Shown: positions 6,468 to 15,158, counted from the first letter of the stretch. The stretch: DNA of 22,977 nt from an uncultured Rheinheimera sp. (GCA_943913835.1 CALTZU010000038.1:1-22977), one strand, 5' to 3'. Numbers and translations are program-made. The notes: a model not told the origin generated them from the letters alone.

Positions 6468-8645
6468 ATGTCCGTAACCCAGTTAGCTTCTGCCAGTTGT
6501 TCTGCTCCTTTTTCTCTTTTATCCTGGCAAAATGGTTCCACCAAAGGTCTAATGATCCGGGCATATTTGCCTGACGCAGCTAAAGTAGAGGTCTTTGATT
6601 TAGCGACCCGAAAATCATTAGGTTTGATGGTTCATCAAGTTGTTTTACACGGTTTATTTCAGCTTGAGCTTCCCAGCAAACGCAAAACAAGCCCATATTA
6701 TTTCAAAATAGAAACGCCTCATCACCATAGCTATGAATTGGTCGATCCTTATCAGTTTCAGGACGAGGCTTATTACGCTGTGCATTTCGTCAACAGCAAG
6801 CCAGAGAATTTATATAAACAGCTAGGCGCTCAGTTAGTTGAACTGGTAGTTGGGAAAAAGAAGCTGAAAGCAACACGTTTTGCTGTTTATGCTCCTAACG
6901 CTTCCAGCGTCAGCCTAATTGGTGATATGAATCAATGGGATGGGCGACGCCATCCAATGCAACGTACGCAATGTGGTCATTGGGTACTGGTGATGCCTGA
7001 CGTAGGGACTGGGGTCCGTTACAAATTTGAAATAAAAGATGCCTTTGGTAACTTGCTGCCACATAAAGCAGATCCTCTGGCTTTTGCGGCTGAGCAGCAT
7101 CCTTCTCATGCATCATTGGTTTATGACCACAGCAAATACCAATGGCAGGACCAGCAGTGGCAGCAGCGCTACTTTGATCCTTATCATCAGCCGATCAGCA
7201 TTTATGAATTGCACCCTGGCTCATGGAAGCATAATCAACATGGTGAGCCATTAACTTACAGCGAGCTTGCGCACGAGCTTATTCCTTACGTACTTGATAT
7301 GGGTTATACCCATATCGAATTATTGCCTGTAATGGAACACCCGTATTCAGGATCCTGGGGTTATCAACCGTTGGGGCTTTTTGCCGCAACATCGCGTTTT
7401 GGGACTCCTGATCAGTTCAAAGCCTTTGTAGACGCATGTCACCAGGCCGGCTTAGGCGTCATTCTGGATTGGGTACCGGCACATTTCCCGGAAGATGCGC
7501 ATGGTCTGGCTCGTTTTGACGGCAGTCATTTGTATGAATACGAGGATCCTCGTCGCGGTTGGCACCCTGATTGGAACTCCTGTATTTATGACTATGGTAA
7601 AGATTATGTCCGGCAGTTTTTAGTCGCCAGCGCGCTGTTTTGGCTGGAGCACTTTCATATTGACGCTCTAAGAGTGGACGCGGTAGCGTCGATGTTGTAC
7701 CTGGATTACTCCAGGCGGGCAGGAGAGTGGGTGCCTAATATTGATGGTGGTAATCATAATTACGAGGCCATTAGCTTGCTGCGATGGTTAAATACGGAAG
7801 TATACCGGCAGTATCCCAAGGCAATGATGATAGCTGAAGAGTCAACGTCCTTTAACGGAGTGACCCGTCCTGTCGATTTAGGCGGTTTAGGCTTTGGTTT
7901 TAAGTGGAATATGGGCTGGATGAACGATACCCTTCGCTACATCAGTAAAGATCCTGCCTATCGTAAGTTTCATCATAACGATTTAACTTTTTCTATGGTT
8001 TATGCATACAACGAAAACTTTATTTTACCTTTGTCGCATGACGAAGTAGTGCATGGCAAAGGTAGTCTGATTAATAAGATGCCAGGAGATGAATGGCAAC
8101 AGGCTGCTAATTTAAGAGCTTACTATGCTTTTATGTTTGGTCATCCTGGTAAAAAACTTAACTTTATGGGCAATGAATTTGGTCAGGGTACAGAATGGGA
8201 CCACAACCAACAGCTGCCCTGGTTTTTATTGTCCTTTGAGAAACACAAAGGCATACAACAACTGTTTCGCGATTTAAACCTGGTATACAAAAGCTGCACT
8301 CCATTGCATCAGCTTGATCATGAAGCTCAGGGATTCCGCTGGATTAACTATCAGGATGCAGAACACAGTACTTTAAGTTTCTATCGGTTAGATCAACAAG
8401 GTCAGGCTGTGTATGTTGTCAGCAACTTTACCCCTGTGCCTCGTAGTGGCTTTCGTTTATCTGTGGCAGAACAAGGTGAATACGAAGTGATTCTTAACAC
8501 AGACAGTGAATATTATTGGGGCAGTAATTATCCGGTCGGGGATTATTTACCGGCGGTCCCGGCAGCTGCTTTTGGTTTGAATTTTATGGTTCAACTTGAC
8601 TTGCCGCCTCTGTCTACTTTGTACCTGAGAAGAAAAGAACAGTGA
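6468..8645 (+). CDS. glgB: 1,4-alpha-glucan branching enzyme
   Basis: 725 residues, the normal length. It makes alpha-1,6 branches in glycogen by cutting and rejoining alpha-1,4 chains. An N-terminal extension (about 1-115) precedes a CBM48 domain (TRFAVYAPNASSVSLIGDMNQWDG, about 135-160), then the GH13 barrel from about ISIYELHPGSWK. Catalytic blocks: LRVDAVASMLYLDY with nucleophile Asp404, MIAEES with Glu457, and LPLSHDEVVHGKGS with Asp525. These sit one residue before the Escherichia coli positions 405, 458 and 526. A conserved branching-enzyme block, GWHPDWNSCIYDYG, is also present. The start follows a good AAAAGGAT ribosome site. The stop codon overlaps the GTG of glgX, so the two are likely co-transcribed and translationally coupled. 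Confidence 0.97.
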   Translation: MSVTQLASASCSAPFSLLSWQNGSTKGLMIRAYLPDAAKVEVFDLATRKSLGLMVHQVVLHGLFQLELPSKRKTSPYYFKIETPHHHSYELVDPYQFQDEAYYAVHFVNSKPENLYKQLGAQLVELVVGKKKLKATRFAVYAPNASSVSLIGDMNQWDGRRHPMQRTQCGHWVLVMPDVGTGVRYKFEIKDAFGNLLPHKADPLAFAAEQHPSHASLVYDHSKYQWQDQQWQQRYFDPYHQPISIYELHPGSWKHNQHGEPLTYSELAHELIPYVLDMGYTHIELLPVMEHPYSGSWGYQPLGLFAATSRFGTPDQFKAFVDACHQAGLGVILDWVPAHFPEDAHGLARFDGSHLYEYEDPRRGWHPDWNSCIYDYGKDYVRQFLVASALFWLEHFHIDALRVDAVASMLYLDYSRRAGEWVPNIDGGNHNYEAISLLRWLNTEVYRQYPKAMMIAEESTSFNGVTRPVDLGGLGFGFKWNMGWMNDTLRYISKDPAYRKFHHNDLTFSMVYAYNENFILPLSHDEVVHGKGSLINKMPGDEWQQAANLRAYYAFMFGHPGKKLNFMGNEFGQGTEWDHNQQLPWFLLSFEKHKGIQQLFRDLNLVYKSCTPLHQLDHEAQGFRWINYQDAEHSTLSFYRLDQQGQAVYVVSNFTPVPRSGFRLSVAEQGEYEVILNTDSEYYWGSNYPVGDYLPAVPAAAFGLNFMVQLDLPPLSTLYLRRKEQ

Positions 8646-10693
8646 TCTCTAAAACAGAAGTGAATGCCGAATGGATAAGTGGCGTAGGCAAAGCCTATCC
8701 ACTGGGACCGACTCAGATAAGCGCACACTGCTGGAGTTTTTCAGTCTATGCGCCTGATGCTTCTTCACTTTGGCTTTGCCTGTTTTGCGCAGATACAGAA
8801 GAGCCTTTAGCGGAAGTGCAATTTTTTGCCCGAACCGGGGAGATCTGGCATTTAGAGTTAGACGGCATAGAACCGGGAACTCTTTACGGTTTGCGTGCTG
8901 AAGGCGTATGTCATGCCAACTCTGGTTTAGTCTTTGACCGCAACAGGTTGTTGATTGACCCTTATGCCAGACAATTGAACAGAGCCTTGGTCTGGAACGA
9001 AAGGCTTTACCAGGTTCACAGCCAATATATGGTGCCCAAAGCTGTATTAACCAGTTCAGACTTTGATTGGCAGGGCACGGTAAAACCAGTTATACCCAGA
9101 GAAAAAACCATAATTTATGAGGCTCATGTTAAAGGCATGACCAAGTTACATCCAGAAGTGCCGGAGCTACAGCGTGGCAAGTATCTGGGCATGTGTCACC
9201 CTGCTGTTATAACGCATCTGAAAGACTTAGGTATCACAACGATACAACTGTTACCCATCGCCAGTTTTATGAGTGAGCCGAGGCTAGAGAAACTAAAATT
9301 GAGTAACTATTGGGGTTACAACCCTATCAATTTTTTTGCGCCTGACGCCCGCTATCAGACAGATGATGCCGTCACAGAATTTAAAGAGTTGGTTCGGACT
9401 TATCATCAGCATGGCCTGGAAGTTATTTTGGACGTGGTGTTCAATCATACGGCAGAGGCGGAAGATTACCGACTCAGTTTCAGAGGTTTGGCTAACCGAC
9501 AATATTACCTTTTTGAAAATCATGCAGATATTACTGACTATCAGCATAATTGCAATTACAGCGGTTGCGGTAACACCCTCAATGTAGCTCATCCCATGAC
9601 CCAGCGTTTGGTATTAGATGCATTGCGCTACTGGGCCACAGAAATGCAGGTAGATGGTTTTCGTTTTGATCTGGCAGTTACTTTAGCCCGCGAGCACAAG
9701 AGATTTGACGCTTATGCAACTTTCTTGCAAGTGGTAGCTCAGGACCCTGTGTTAAGTCAGCTCAAACTTATCGCCGAGCCTTGGGATTTAGGTCCCTTTG
9801 GTTATCAGTTGGGGCAGTTTCCCGCTCACTGGTCCGAACTGAATGACAAATTCAGAGATACATTCAGAGCATTCTGGCGTCAGGACCCCGGCCAGCTGCC
9901 AGATTTTGCTACCCGTTTATTAGGTTCAAGAGATATTTTTCAAAAGCATCATAAACCTGCCTGTTGCAGCGTAAACTTTATCAGTTATCACGATGGTTTT
10001 ACTTTGCATGACATGGTGAGTTATCAGGATAAACACAATTGGCTAAATGCGGAGCAAAACCGCGATGGACACGGCCATAACTTGAGCTTGAACTATGGTG
10101 TAGAAGGCTATAGTAGTGACGAGGATATTCTGTACAAAAGATTCCGCCATAAACGGAATCTGGTGGCGAGCCTGATGTTAAGTCAAGGCATAGTACACTG
10201 GCTCGGAGGTGACGAATTAAGTCAAACCCAGCAGGGTAATAACAATGCCTATTGTCAGGATAATGAAATAAGCTGGTTGCATTGGCAACTGGATTATCAG
10301 GCGAGCCAATTTCTGTTGTTTGTGAAAAAAATGATAGGCATCCGCAAGGAGTTTAGTTGTTTACAGCAGTTATCACTTTTGGATGATCAGTATCAGTTGC
10401 ATGGTGATAAACATCAGGTGACTTGGTATTTGGCAGATGGCATTATCAAACAGGATGAACACTGGACAGATCCTTATAAAAGCAATTGTGTTTTTGTGAT
10501 TGAACATTTAACAGATCATCAGGCCATGCTGGTAATTATCAATGCCAGTGATCAACCACTCCAGGTTGATTTACCGAAAAAGAGCTGGAAATTGTTGCTT
10601 GATACTCATTTTATTACGGGAGAACCGCTGGAAAATACAGCAACCCGAACCAGGTATTTGCAAAGCGAACGATCTTTATCCATTTGGTCTTGA
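8642..10693 (+). CDS. glgX: Glycogen debranching enzyme (isoamylase family)
   Basis: 683 residues, near the usual 650-700. GlgX hydrolyses alpha-1,6 links of short limit branches left after phosphorylase action and so feeds maltodextrins to enzymes such as MalQ. An N-terminal CBM48-like region (about 15-120) has SAHCWSFSVYAPDASSLWL. The GH13 blocks are DVVFNHTAE, VDGFRFDLAVTLA with nucleophile Asp343, LIAEPWDLG with Glu379, and NFISYHDGFTLHD with Asp451. The start is GTG within the glgB stop (sequence GTGA, 4-bp overlap), preceded by a GAGAAG-like ribosome site. The C-terminal beta domain is intact. glgC, glgA and glgP are not next to it. No clear terminator follows, and gnd has its own strong -10 element. 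Confidence 0.95.
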   Translation: MISKTEVNAEWISGVGKAYPLGPTQISAHCWSFSVYAPDASSLWLCLFCADTEEPLAEVQFFARTGEIWHLELDGIEPGTLYGLRAEGVCHANSGLVFDRNRLLIDPYARQLNRALVWNERLYQVHSQYMVPKAVLTSSDFDWQGTVKPVIPREKTIIYEAHVKGMTKLHPEVPELQRGKYLGMCHPAVITHLKDLGITTIQLLPIASFMSEPRLEKLKLSNYWGYNPINFFAPDARYQTDDAVTEFKELVRTYHQHGLEVILDVVFNHTAEAEDYRLSFRGLANRQYYLFENHADITDYQHNCNYSGCGNTLNVAHPMTQRLVLDALRYWATEMQVDGFRFDLAVTLAREHKRFDAYATFLQVVAQDPVLSQLKLIAEPWDLGPFGYQLGQFPAHWSELNDKFRDTFRAFWRQDPGQLPDFATRLLGSRDIFQKHHKPACCSVNFISYHDGFTLHDMVSYQDKHNWLNAEQNRDGHGHNLSLNYGVEGYSSDEDILYKRFRHKRNLVASLMLSQGIVHWLGGDELSQTQQGNNNAYCQDNEISWLHWQLDYQASQFLLFVKKMIGIRKEFSCLQQLSLLDDQYQLHGDKHQVTWYLADGIIKQDEHWTDPYKSNCVFVIEHLTDHQAMLVIINASDQPLQVDLPKKSWKLLLDTHFITGEPLENTATRTRYLQSERSLSIWS

Positions 10694-10734
10694 GTTTTTT
10701 CAGCTGGGCTTTTTCTTTATGTTAAGTTTTCCAG

Positions 10735-10740
10735 TATAAT
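10735..10740 (+). promoter_or_regulatory. -10 element of probable gnd promoter
   Basis: A perfect TATAAT lies 42 bp before the gnd ATG. The -35 region at 17-bp spacing (TTTCTT, 10712-10717) is poor, so activity may depend on an activator or be moderate. A ribosome site AAGGA at 10771-10775 serves gnd. Confidence 0.5.
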
Positions 10741-10782
10741 CGCGGCCACTTTTGCAGTGCCGGATTTTAAAAGGAAAATCAA

Positions 10783-12312
10783 ATGTCTGAGACATCCGTA
10801 TTATGTGATATAGGTTTTGTCGGCGCAGGTGTGATGGGGAAAAACCTCATTCTTAACCTGGCTGATCACGGTTACAGGGTTGCCGCTTTTGATTTAGACC
10901 ACAAAAAACTGGAAGCTGTTATAGCTCAGGATAAGGCGGAGCGTGGCGATAAGCCGGCCCGTGTCATTAGCTGCAGCTCTTATACAGAACTTCTGTCGCG
11001 TTTATCTTCTCCTCATTTAGTTATTTTATCTGTGCCAGCTGGCAAGCCAGTGGATGATGTCTGTTTAAAATTGATTGATGCCGGTATTCAGGCGGATGAC
11101 ATTATTGTGGATACAGGCAATAGTTTGTGGACAGATACAGTTCGTCGTGAAAAACACTACGAAGGAAAATTCATATTCTTCAGTACTGCAGTTTCAGGTG
11201 GTGAAGTAGGTGCCCGTTTTGGTCCTTCACTGATGCCTAGTGGTGATCCTTACGCCTGGACTCGTATTGAGCCGATTTGGCGTGCCATAGCCGCTAAAGT
11301 AGATCCGGCTACAGGTCGTCCGCTGGAGCGGCATGAACCTGGAAATCCGGTTACAGAAGGGGAGTCCTGTGCTACCTATATTGGGCCAGGTGGCTCCGGT
11401 CACTATGTAAAAATGGTGCACAATGGCATTGAATACGCCGATATGCAGCTGATTTGTGAAGTTTATCAGGTGATGCGAGATGCTCTGGGCATGAGCGCCC
11501 AGCAGATTTCCGACGTCTTCAAGGAGTGGAATCAAGGTATTTTAAACAGCTATCTGATGGAAATCAGTGCTGAGGTTTTGGCGACTAAAGATTCGGAAAC
11601 TGGTTTGCCTCTGGTTGATGTGATTCTGGATAAAGCCGGACAGAAAGGTACCGGGCTTTGGACTGCAGTCAGCAGTTTGGAATTAGGTTGTCCTGCACCT
11701 ACAATCAGTGAAGCCGTTTTTGCCCGTTCTATGTCGACCTTAAAAGATCAAAGGGTACTGGCATCAACTTTGTTACAAGGCCCTGTGCGTGAACATTGCA
11801 CTAACCAAACTGCAGAGCAGATGATTAAGCAATTACACGACGCACTCTACTGTGCGAAAATTTGTGTTTATGCTCAGGGTTTTGATCTAATGAAAACCGC
11901 TGCTACAGAACATGGCTGGCAGTTAAACTTTGCTGAGATTGCTAAAATCTGGCGTGCTGGCTGTATTATCCGCGCAGTGTTTTTACAGTCCATCACTGAA
12001 GCTTACGAACGGAATGACGATTTACAAAACCTACTGTTGGACCCGTTTTTCTCCAGGCAGATTTCAGTCAATCAAATGAACTGGCGTCGTGCAGTGGCTG
12101 AAGCTGCAATGACGGGAATTCCTGTCTCAGCTTTAAGTTCGGCACTGAGTTATTACGACTCGTACCGCACAGCGGTGTTACCAGCTAATTTGTTACAAGG
12201 GCAACGTGATTTTTTTGGTGCTCATACCTTTGAACGCACCGACAAAGCCAAGGGCAAAACTTTTCACGTCGACTGGAGTCATACCGACAGGCCGATGCAA
12301 AAAATTAAATAA
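10783..12312 (+). CDS. gnd: 6-phosphogluconate dehydrogenase, decarboxylating (long form)
   Basis: 509 residues, about 40 longer than Escherichia coli Gnd (468). It oxidatively decarboxylates 6-phosphogluconate to ribulose-5-phosphate. Seen: the Rossmann motif FVGAGVMGKNL (12-22); AVSGGEVGARFGPSLMPSG (136-154); the catalytic GGSGHYVKMVHNGIEY with Lys210 and Asn214; and C-terminal YYDSYRTAVLPANLLQGQRDFFGAH. There is an insertion around VDPATGRPLERHEPG (173-187) relative to E. coli. Odd feature: where E. coli has NRS after the second Rossmann strand (NADP-binding), this protein has Asp37-Leu-Asp in AAFDLDHKK, which points to NAD preference. It is a single gene with its own -10 element and terminator. 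Confidence 0.95.
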   Translation: MSETSVLCDIGFVGAGVMGKNLILNLADHGYRVAAFDLDHKKLEAVIAQDKAERGDKPARVISCSSYTELLSRLSSPHLVILSVPAGKPVDDVCLKLIDAGIQADDIIVDTGNSLWTDTVRREKHYEGKFIFFSTAVSGGEVGARFGPSLMPSGDPYAWTRIEPIWRAIAAKVDPATGRPLERHEPGNPVTEGESCATYIGPGGSGHYVKMVHNGIEYADMQLICEVYQVMRDALGMSAQQISDVFKEWNQGILNSYLMEISAEVLATKDSETGLPLVDVILDKAGQKGTGLWTAVSSLELGCPAPTISEAVFARSMSTLKDQRVLASTLLQGPVREHCTNQTAEQMIKQLHDALYCAKICVYAQGFDLMKTAATEHGWQLNFAEIAKIWRAGCIIRAVFLQSITEAYERNDDLQNLLLDPFFSRQISVNQMNWRRAVAEAAMTGIPVSALSSALSYYDSYRTAVLPANLLQGQRDFFGAHTFERTDKAKGKTFHVDWSHTDRPMQKIK

Positions 12313-12313
12313 C

Positions 12314-12340
12314 AAAAAAGCTCCTGTCGGGGCTTTTTTT
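12314..12340 (+). terminator. Rho-independent terminator of gnd
   Basis: Just after the gnd stop, an A-run is followed by a 5-bp stem GCTCC/GGGGC (one G-T pair), loop TGTC, then eight T. The A/T flanks extend the helix. Confidence 0.88.
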
Positions 12341-12367
12341 TACCGTTCGCCAATTTAGGGGGAGCTA

Positions 12368-12766
12368 ATGAAAAAAACTGAACAAGAGTGGCGTCAGTTG
12401 CTGAATGACGAGCAATACAGAGTTACAAGGCAAAAAGGTACAGAGTATCCATTCAGTGGCACCTTACTTCATAACAAAGAGACAGGTAGTTACCATTGTG
12501 TCTGCTGTCAGCAGCCATTGTTTGACTCTACTGACAAATTTGACTCAGGCTGCGGCTGGCCTTCTTTTAGCAAAGCCATTAAAGGTCAGGTGAAATACGA
12601 AAAGGATACTTCTCACGGCATGAATAGAATTGAGATTTTATGCCAGCAATGTGACGCTCATTTAGGCCATGTGTTTGACGATGGCCCGGCACCCACCGGG
12701 CAACGTTATTGTGTGAATTCAGTGTCTTTACTTTTTAACCCGGACGTCAAAACTTCGGCGGAGTAA
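12368..12766 (+). CDS. msrB: Peptide-methionine (R)-S-oxide reductase
   Basis: 132 residues, typical for a single-domain MsrB. It reduces the R epimer of methionine sulfoxide in proteins using thioredoxin, in the cytoplasm. Zinc-binding CxxC pairs are seen at Cys44/Cys47 (CVCC) and Cys92/Cys95 (CQQC). The catalytic selenocysteine/cysteine position is Cys115 in GQRYCVNSVSL. The family block FDSGCGWPSF (58-67) carries a further cysteine that could help recycling. A strong ribosome site (AGGGGGAG) precedes the ATG. It lies after the gnd terminator, and its 3' end overlaps the convergent DUF2989 gene by 20 bp. In Escherichia coli msrB neighbours gapA and yeaC; here those genes are nearby but not adjacent. 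Confidence 0.95.
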   Translation: MKKTEQEWRQLLNDEQYRVTRQKGTEYPFSGTLLHNKETGSYHCVCCQQPLFDSTDKFDSGCGWPSFSKAIKGQVKYEKDTSHGMNRIEILCQQCDAHLGHVFDDGPAPTGQRYCVNSVSLLFNPDVKTSAE

Positions 12767-13541
12767 AATGCCCCAATAGCAGCTGAGCTTGAGTGTACTC
12801 GGCTGCTTCTTTAATTTTTTCGTGATCAAGCTGCGCTTGCTCCAGATAAATTTTCAGTTCCTGCAATTCTACGTTAAACGCGCCACTCTGCTGGGCCAGC
12901 AAAGCCCAATGGTATGAACTTGCATAGTCTTTTTTCTTGTAGAACATAGTAGTAAGTGATGCAAATATCTCAGGATCAACTTTTGGTTCTGCCGGATAAA
13001 GCTCCAGGGCGTGATGCAGCAACTCGATACTTTTTTCTCTGTCTCTTTTACTGTAATAGCTGACTAAAGCTAGTTGTAGCTCAGGTGTTTCGAGCTGTTT
13101 ATTTTGTTCTGCCTGTAAAAAACGTTGTAGATGACTGTCGCTTTTATTCCGGGACCAATGGTAGTACAGCAGGTGCGGGTCATCTGAACTGACGGTTTCG
13201 TCGCTTAAACGCTTTATTTCTTTCAGGCTGGTCATATACCCAAGCATTCGGGTACTGGTTTTCTCCTTGAGTTTTATGTGTTCAATTCCTGCTGCCAACT
13301 CAATGCATTTTGAATATTTTTCAAAATCAAGGAGTAACTGGTATTTGTTTTTATCCGAAGGCAAGTGTTTTTCTTCATAGCGTTGCATGATCAAATCACG
13401 ACGCTGCAAATTACAATGCGAATCATCATTCAGGTCGGTGCAAAGCCCGGGTTCTTTTTCACATACAGCGCGCAAGGTCAACTCGCCTTCGGAACAAGCG
13501 CTCAAAATAAATACACTCAGGGTTAACGCAATATATTTCAT
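12747..13541 (-). CDS. DUF2989-family lipoprotein
   Basis: 264 residues from the ATG at 13541. An upstream in-frame ATG at 13574 would add 11 hydrophilic residues before the signal peptide, so 13541 is preferred; a GAG ribosome site precedes it. The N-terminus MKYIALTLSVFILSAC is a type II signal peptide with lipobox LSAC (Cys16). The mature protein starts with a conserved Cys-containing block (CEKEPGLCTDLNDDSHCN) and RRDLIMQRY, then LLLDFEKYSKCIELAAGIEHIK. I recognise these as DUF2989 of Vibrio/Shewanella relatives. The C-terminal half has TPR-like helices (SIELLHHALELYPAEP; FYKKKDYASSYHWALLA). Function unknown. It converges on msrB with a 20-bp overlap and is divergent from the GAPDH-like gene. 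Confidence 0.85.
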   Translation of the reverse strand: MKYIALTLSVFILSACSEGELTLRAVCEKEPGLCTDLNDDSHCNLQRRDLIMQRYEEKHLPSDKNKYQLLLDFEKYSKCIELAAGIEHIKLKEKTSTRMLGYMTSLKEIKRLSDETVSSDDPHLLYYHWSRNKSDSHLQRFLQAEQNKQLETPELQLALVSYYSKRDREKSIELLHHALELYPAEPKVDPEIFASLTTMFYKKKDYASSYHWALLAQQSGAFNVELQELKIYLEQAQLDHEKIKEAAEYTQAQLLLGHFTPPKF

Positions 13542-13600
13542 AAGTTTCTCATCAGACTCTTCTGTGCTCAGCATAACGAAGAATTAAGAAAAAATCTTTT

Positions 13601-13636
13601 TGTAATTCTTGTCGTAGTATTACATGTTCAATTACA
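13601..13636. promoter_or_regulatory. Cluster of TGTAAT/ATTACA half-sites before GAPDH-like gene
   Basis: Three half-sites identical to those in the gapA dyad occur here: TGTAAT at 13601, ATTACA at 13619 and ATTACA at 13631. They are spaced 12 and 6 bp apart instead of 3, so no canonical HexR site is formed. They surround the candidate promoter. Confidence 0.35.
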
Positions 13637-13638
13637 AT
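13609..13638 (+). promoter_or_regulatory. Candidate promoter of GAPDH-like gene
   Basis: TTGTCG (13609-13614) and TACAAT (13633-13638) are 18 bp apart. Initiation near 13645 would leave a leader of about 60 nt before the ATG at 13707 but almost none before the GTG at 13653, which supports the later start. Confidence 0.45.
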
Positions 13639-13706
13639 GCGCCTGCCTCAATGTGGCGATGACCACAGGCACACCTCTGAACCTACAAGACGTAAAAGGC
13701 GAAACC

Positions 13707-15158
13707 ATGACTCTATCACACGAAGAACAGTATCAACGCAGCTGGCAGGAACGTCAGGAGTATGCTGAAAACATGCAACCAATCATAGGTCGCTTGTACC
13801 GTAATAAAGGCATAGAAGTTGTGGTTTATGGTCGTCCTTTGGTCAATGCGACTACGATCGACATCATCAAGGCGCATAAAACAGTTGAACGTTTTGAACA
13901 TCAGAAATTAAGATTAAGAGAAAGCTTTCCGATTCTTGAGGCCATTTCGAACATGGACTTAGCTCCAGGCCGCGTAGATATTGGAAAACTCGCTTTCGCT
14001 TACCTGTATAAAAACGCTGGTGAAGGCCAGAGCCTGGAACAGTATCTGGAAAGACAGTTAAATGAAATATTACATCGCGATGATCAAATCAAGCCAGTTG
14101 ATGTTGTGCTCTACGGATTTGGTCGTATCGGTCGCTTATTAGCTCGTTTAATGTTGGAACGATCAGGTCCGAGCAGCAAGTTGCGTTTAAGGGCTATTGT
14201 GGTGCGTGGAGGCCGAAAAGGCGATCTGGAGAAGCGTGCCAGTTTACTGCGTCGAGATTCTATTCACGGTCCTTTTAACGGCAGCATTACAGTAGATGAG
14301 GAAAATGGTGGTATTAAAGCTAACGGTACTTTTATCAAAGTAATTTATGCCGATTCTCCCGAGCTGGTGGATTACACTGCTTATGGTATTTATGACGCCT
14401 TAGTGGTCGATAACACAGGTATATGGAAAGACGACAAAGAACTGTCTATACACTTCAAATCAAAGGGTGCAGCAAAAGTACTACTGACAGCGCCAGCAAA
14501 AGGCGAAGTTCACAATGTGGTCTATGGCGTGAACCACAGCATGATTCAGCCGACTGATCGCATAGTGTCAGCTGCAAGTTGCACTACAAACGCTATTACG
14601 CCAGTACTGAAGGCGTTGAATGATGAGTTTGGTATTAAAAATGGCCATGTTGAAACAGTACATTCTTACACCAACGATCAGAATTTGATCGACAATTACC
14701 ACAAAGCTGAACGTCGTGGCCGGGCAGCACCTTTAAACATGGTAATCACTTCAACTGGAGCTGCCAGCGCTGTAGCCAAAGCATTACCTGAATTGAAAGG
14801 CAAGCTAACGGGTAATGCAATTCGGGTACCAACGCCTAACGTGTCTATGGCGATTTTGTCACTGAATCTGAATAAGGCAACAAACAGGGAAGAACTAAAT
14901 AACTATCTGCAAAAAGTGGCGTTATTTTCCGAATTGCAGGACCAGATCGACTTCACCAGCTCTACTGAAATCGTTTCCAGCGATTTAGTGGGATCCCGCT
15001 ATGCTGGCGTGGTCGACTCTCAGGCAACAATAGTTCAGGATGATCGTTGTGTACTATATGTATGGTACGACAATGAATTTGGTTACAGCACTCAGGTCAT
15101 CAGAGTAATGAATGAAATGGCTGGTATTAAGTACCCAACTTTACCCATCAGTAAGTAG
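13707..15158 (+). CDS. GAPDH-family protein with N-terminal extension
   Basis: 483 residues from the ATG at 13707, about 145 longer than ordinary GAPDH. A GTG at 13653 would give 501 residues, but an AAAGG ribosome site and the MTLSHEEQYQ start favour 13707. The first ~130 residues form a helical extension (QRSWQERQEYAENMQPIIGRLYRNKGIEVVVYG...) not found in classical GAPDH. The catalytic domains follow: YGFGRIGR (136-143), SAASCTTN with Cys292, His319 in VHSYTNDQ, and WYDNEFGYS. Both catalytic residues are intact. After the second strand it has VVRGGRKGD instead of INDL, so the NAD-selecting aspartate is missing, which suggests NADP use. Similar long proteins occur in Shewanella, Vibrio and Pseudomonas. 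It may favour gluconeogenesis or NADPH formation; the role is inferred. It ends at a terminator. Confidence 0.9.
   Translation: MTLSHEEQYQRSWQERQEYAENMQPIIGRLYRNKGIEVVVYGRPLVNATTIDIIKAHKTVERFEHQKLRLRESFPILEAISNMDLAPGRVDIGKLAFAYLYKNAGEGQSLEQYLERQLNEILHRDDQIKPVDVVLYGFGRIGRLLARLMLERSGPSSKLRLRAIVVRGGRKGDLEKRASLLRRDSIHGPFNGSITVDEENGGIKANGTFIKVIYADSPELVDYTAYGIYDALVVDNTGIWKDDKELSIHFKSKGAAKVLLTAPAKGEVHNVVYGVNHSMIQPTDRIVSAASCTTNAITPVLKALNDEFGIKNGHVETVHSYTNDQNLIDNYHKAERRGRAAPLNMVITSTGAASAVAKALPELKGKLTGNAIRVPTPNVSMAILSLNLNKATNREELNNYLQKVALFSELQDQIDFTSSTEIVSSDLVGSRYAGVVDSQATIVQDDRCVLYVWYDNEFGYSTQVIRVMNEMAGIKYPTLPISK

Noticed and set aside
10694..10730. Possible terminator after glgX around CAGCTGGGC and T-rich sequence
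   Set aside because: Only a 3-bp stem can be formed, so a hairpin terminator is not supported.
13653..13706. GTG at 13653 as the start of the GAPDH-like gene
   Set aside because: It has no ribosome site and lies within about 8 bp of the predicted transcription start; the ATG at 13707 has AAAGG upstream and a more family-like N-terminus.
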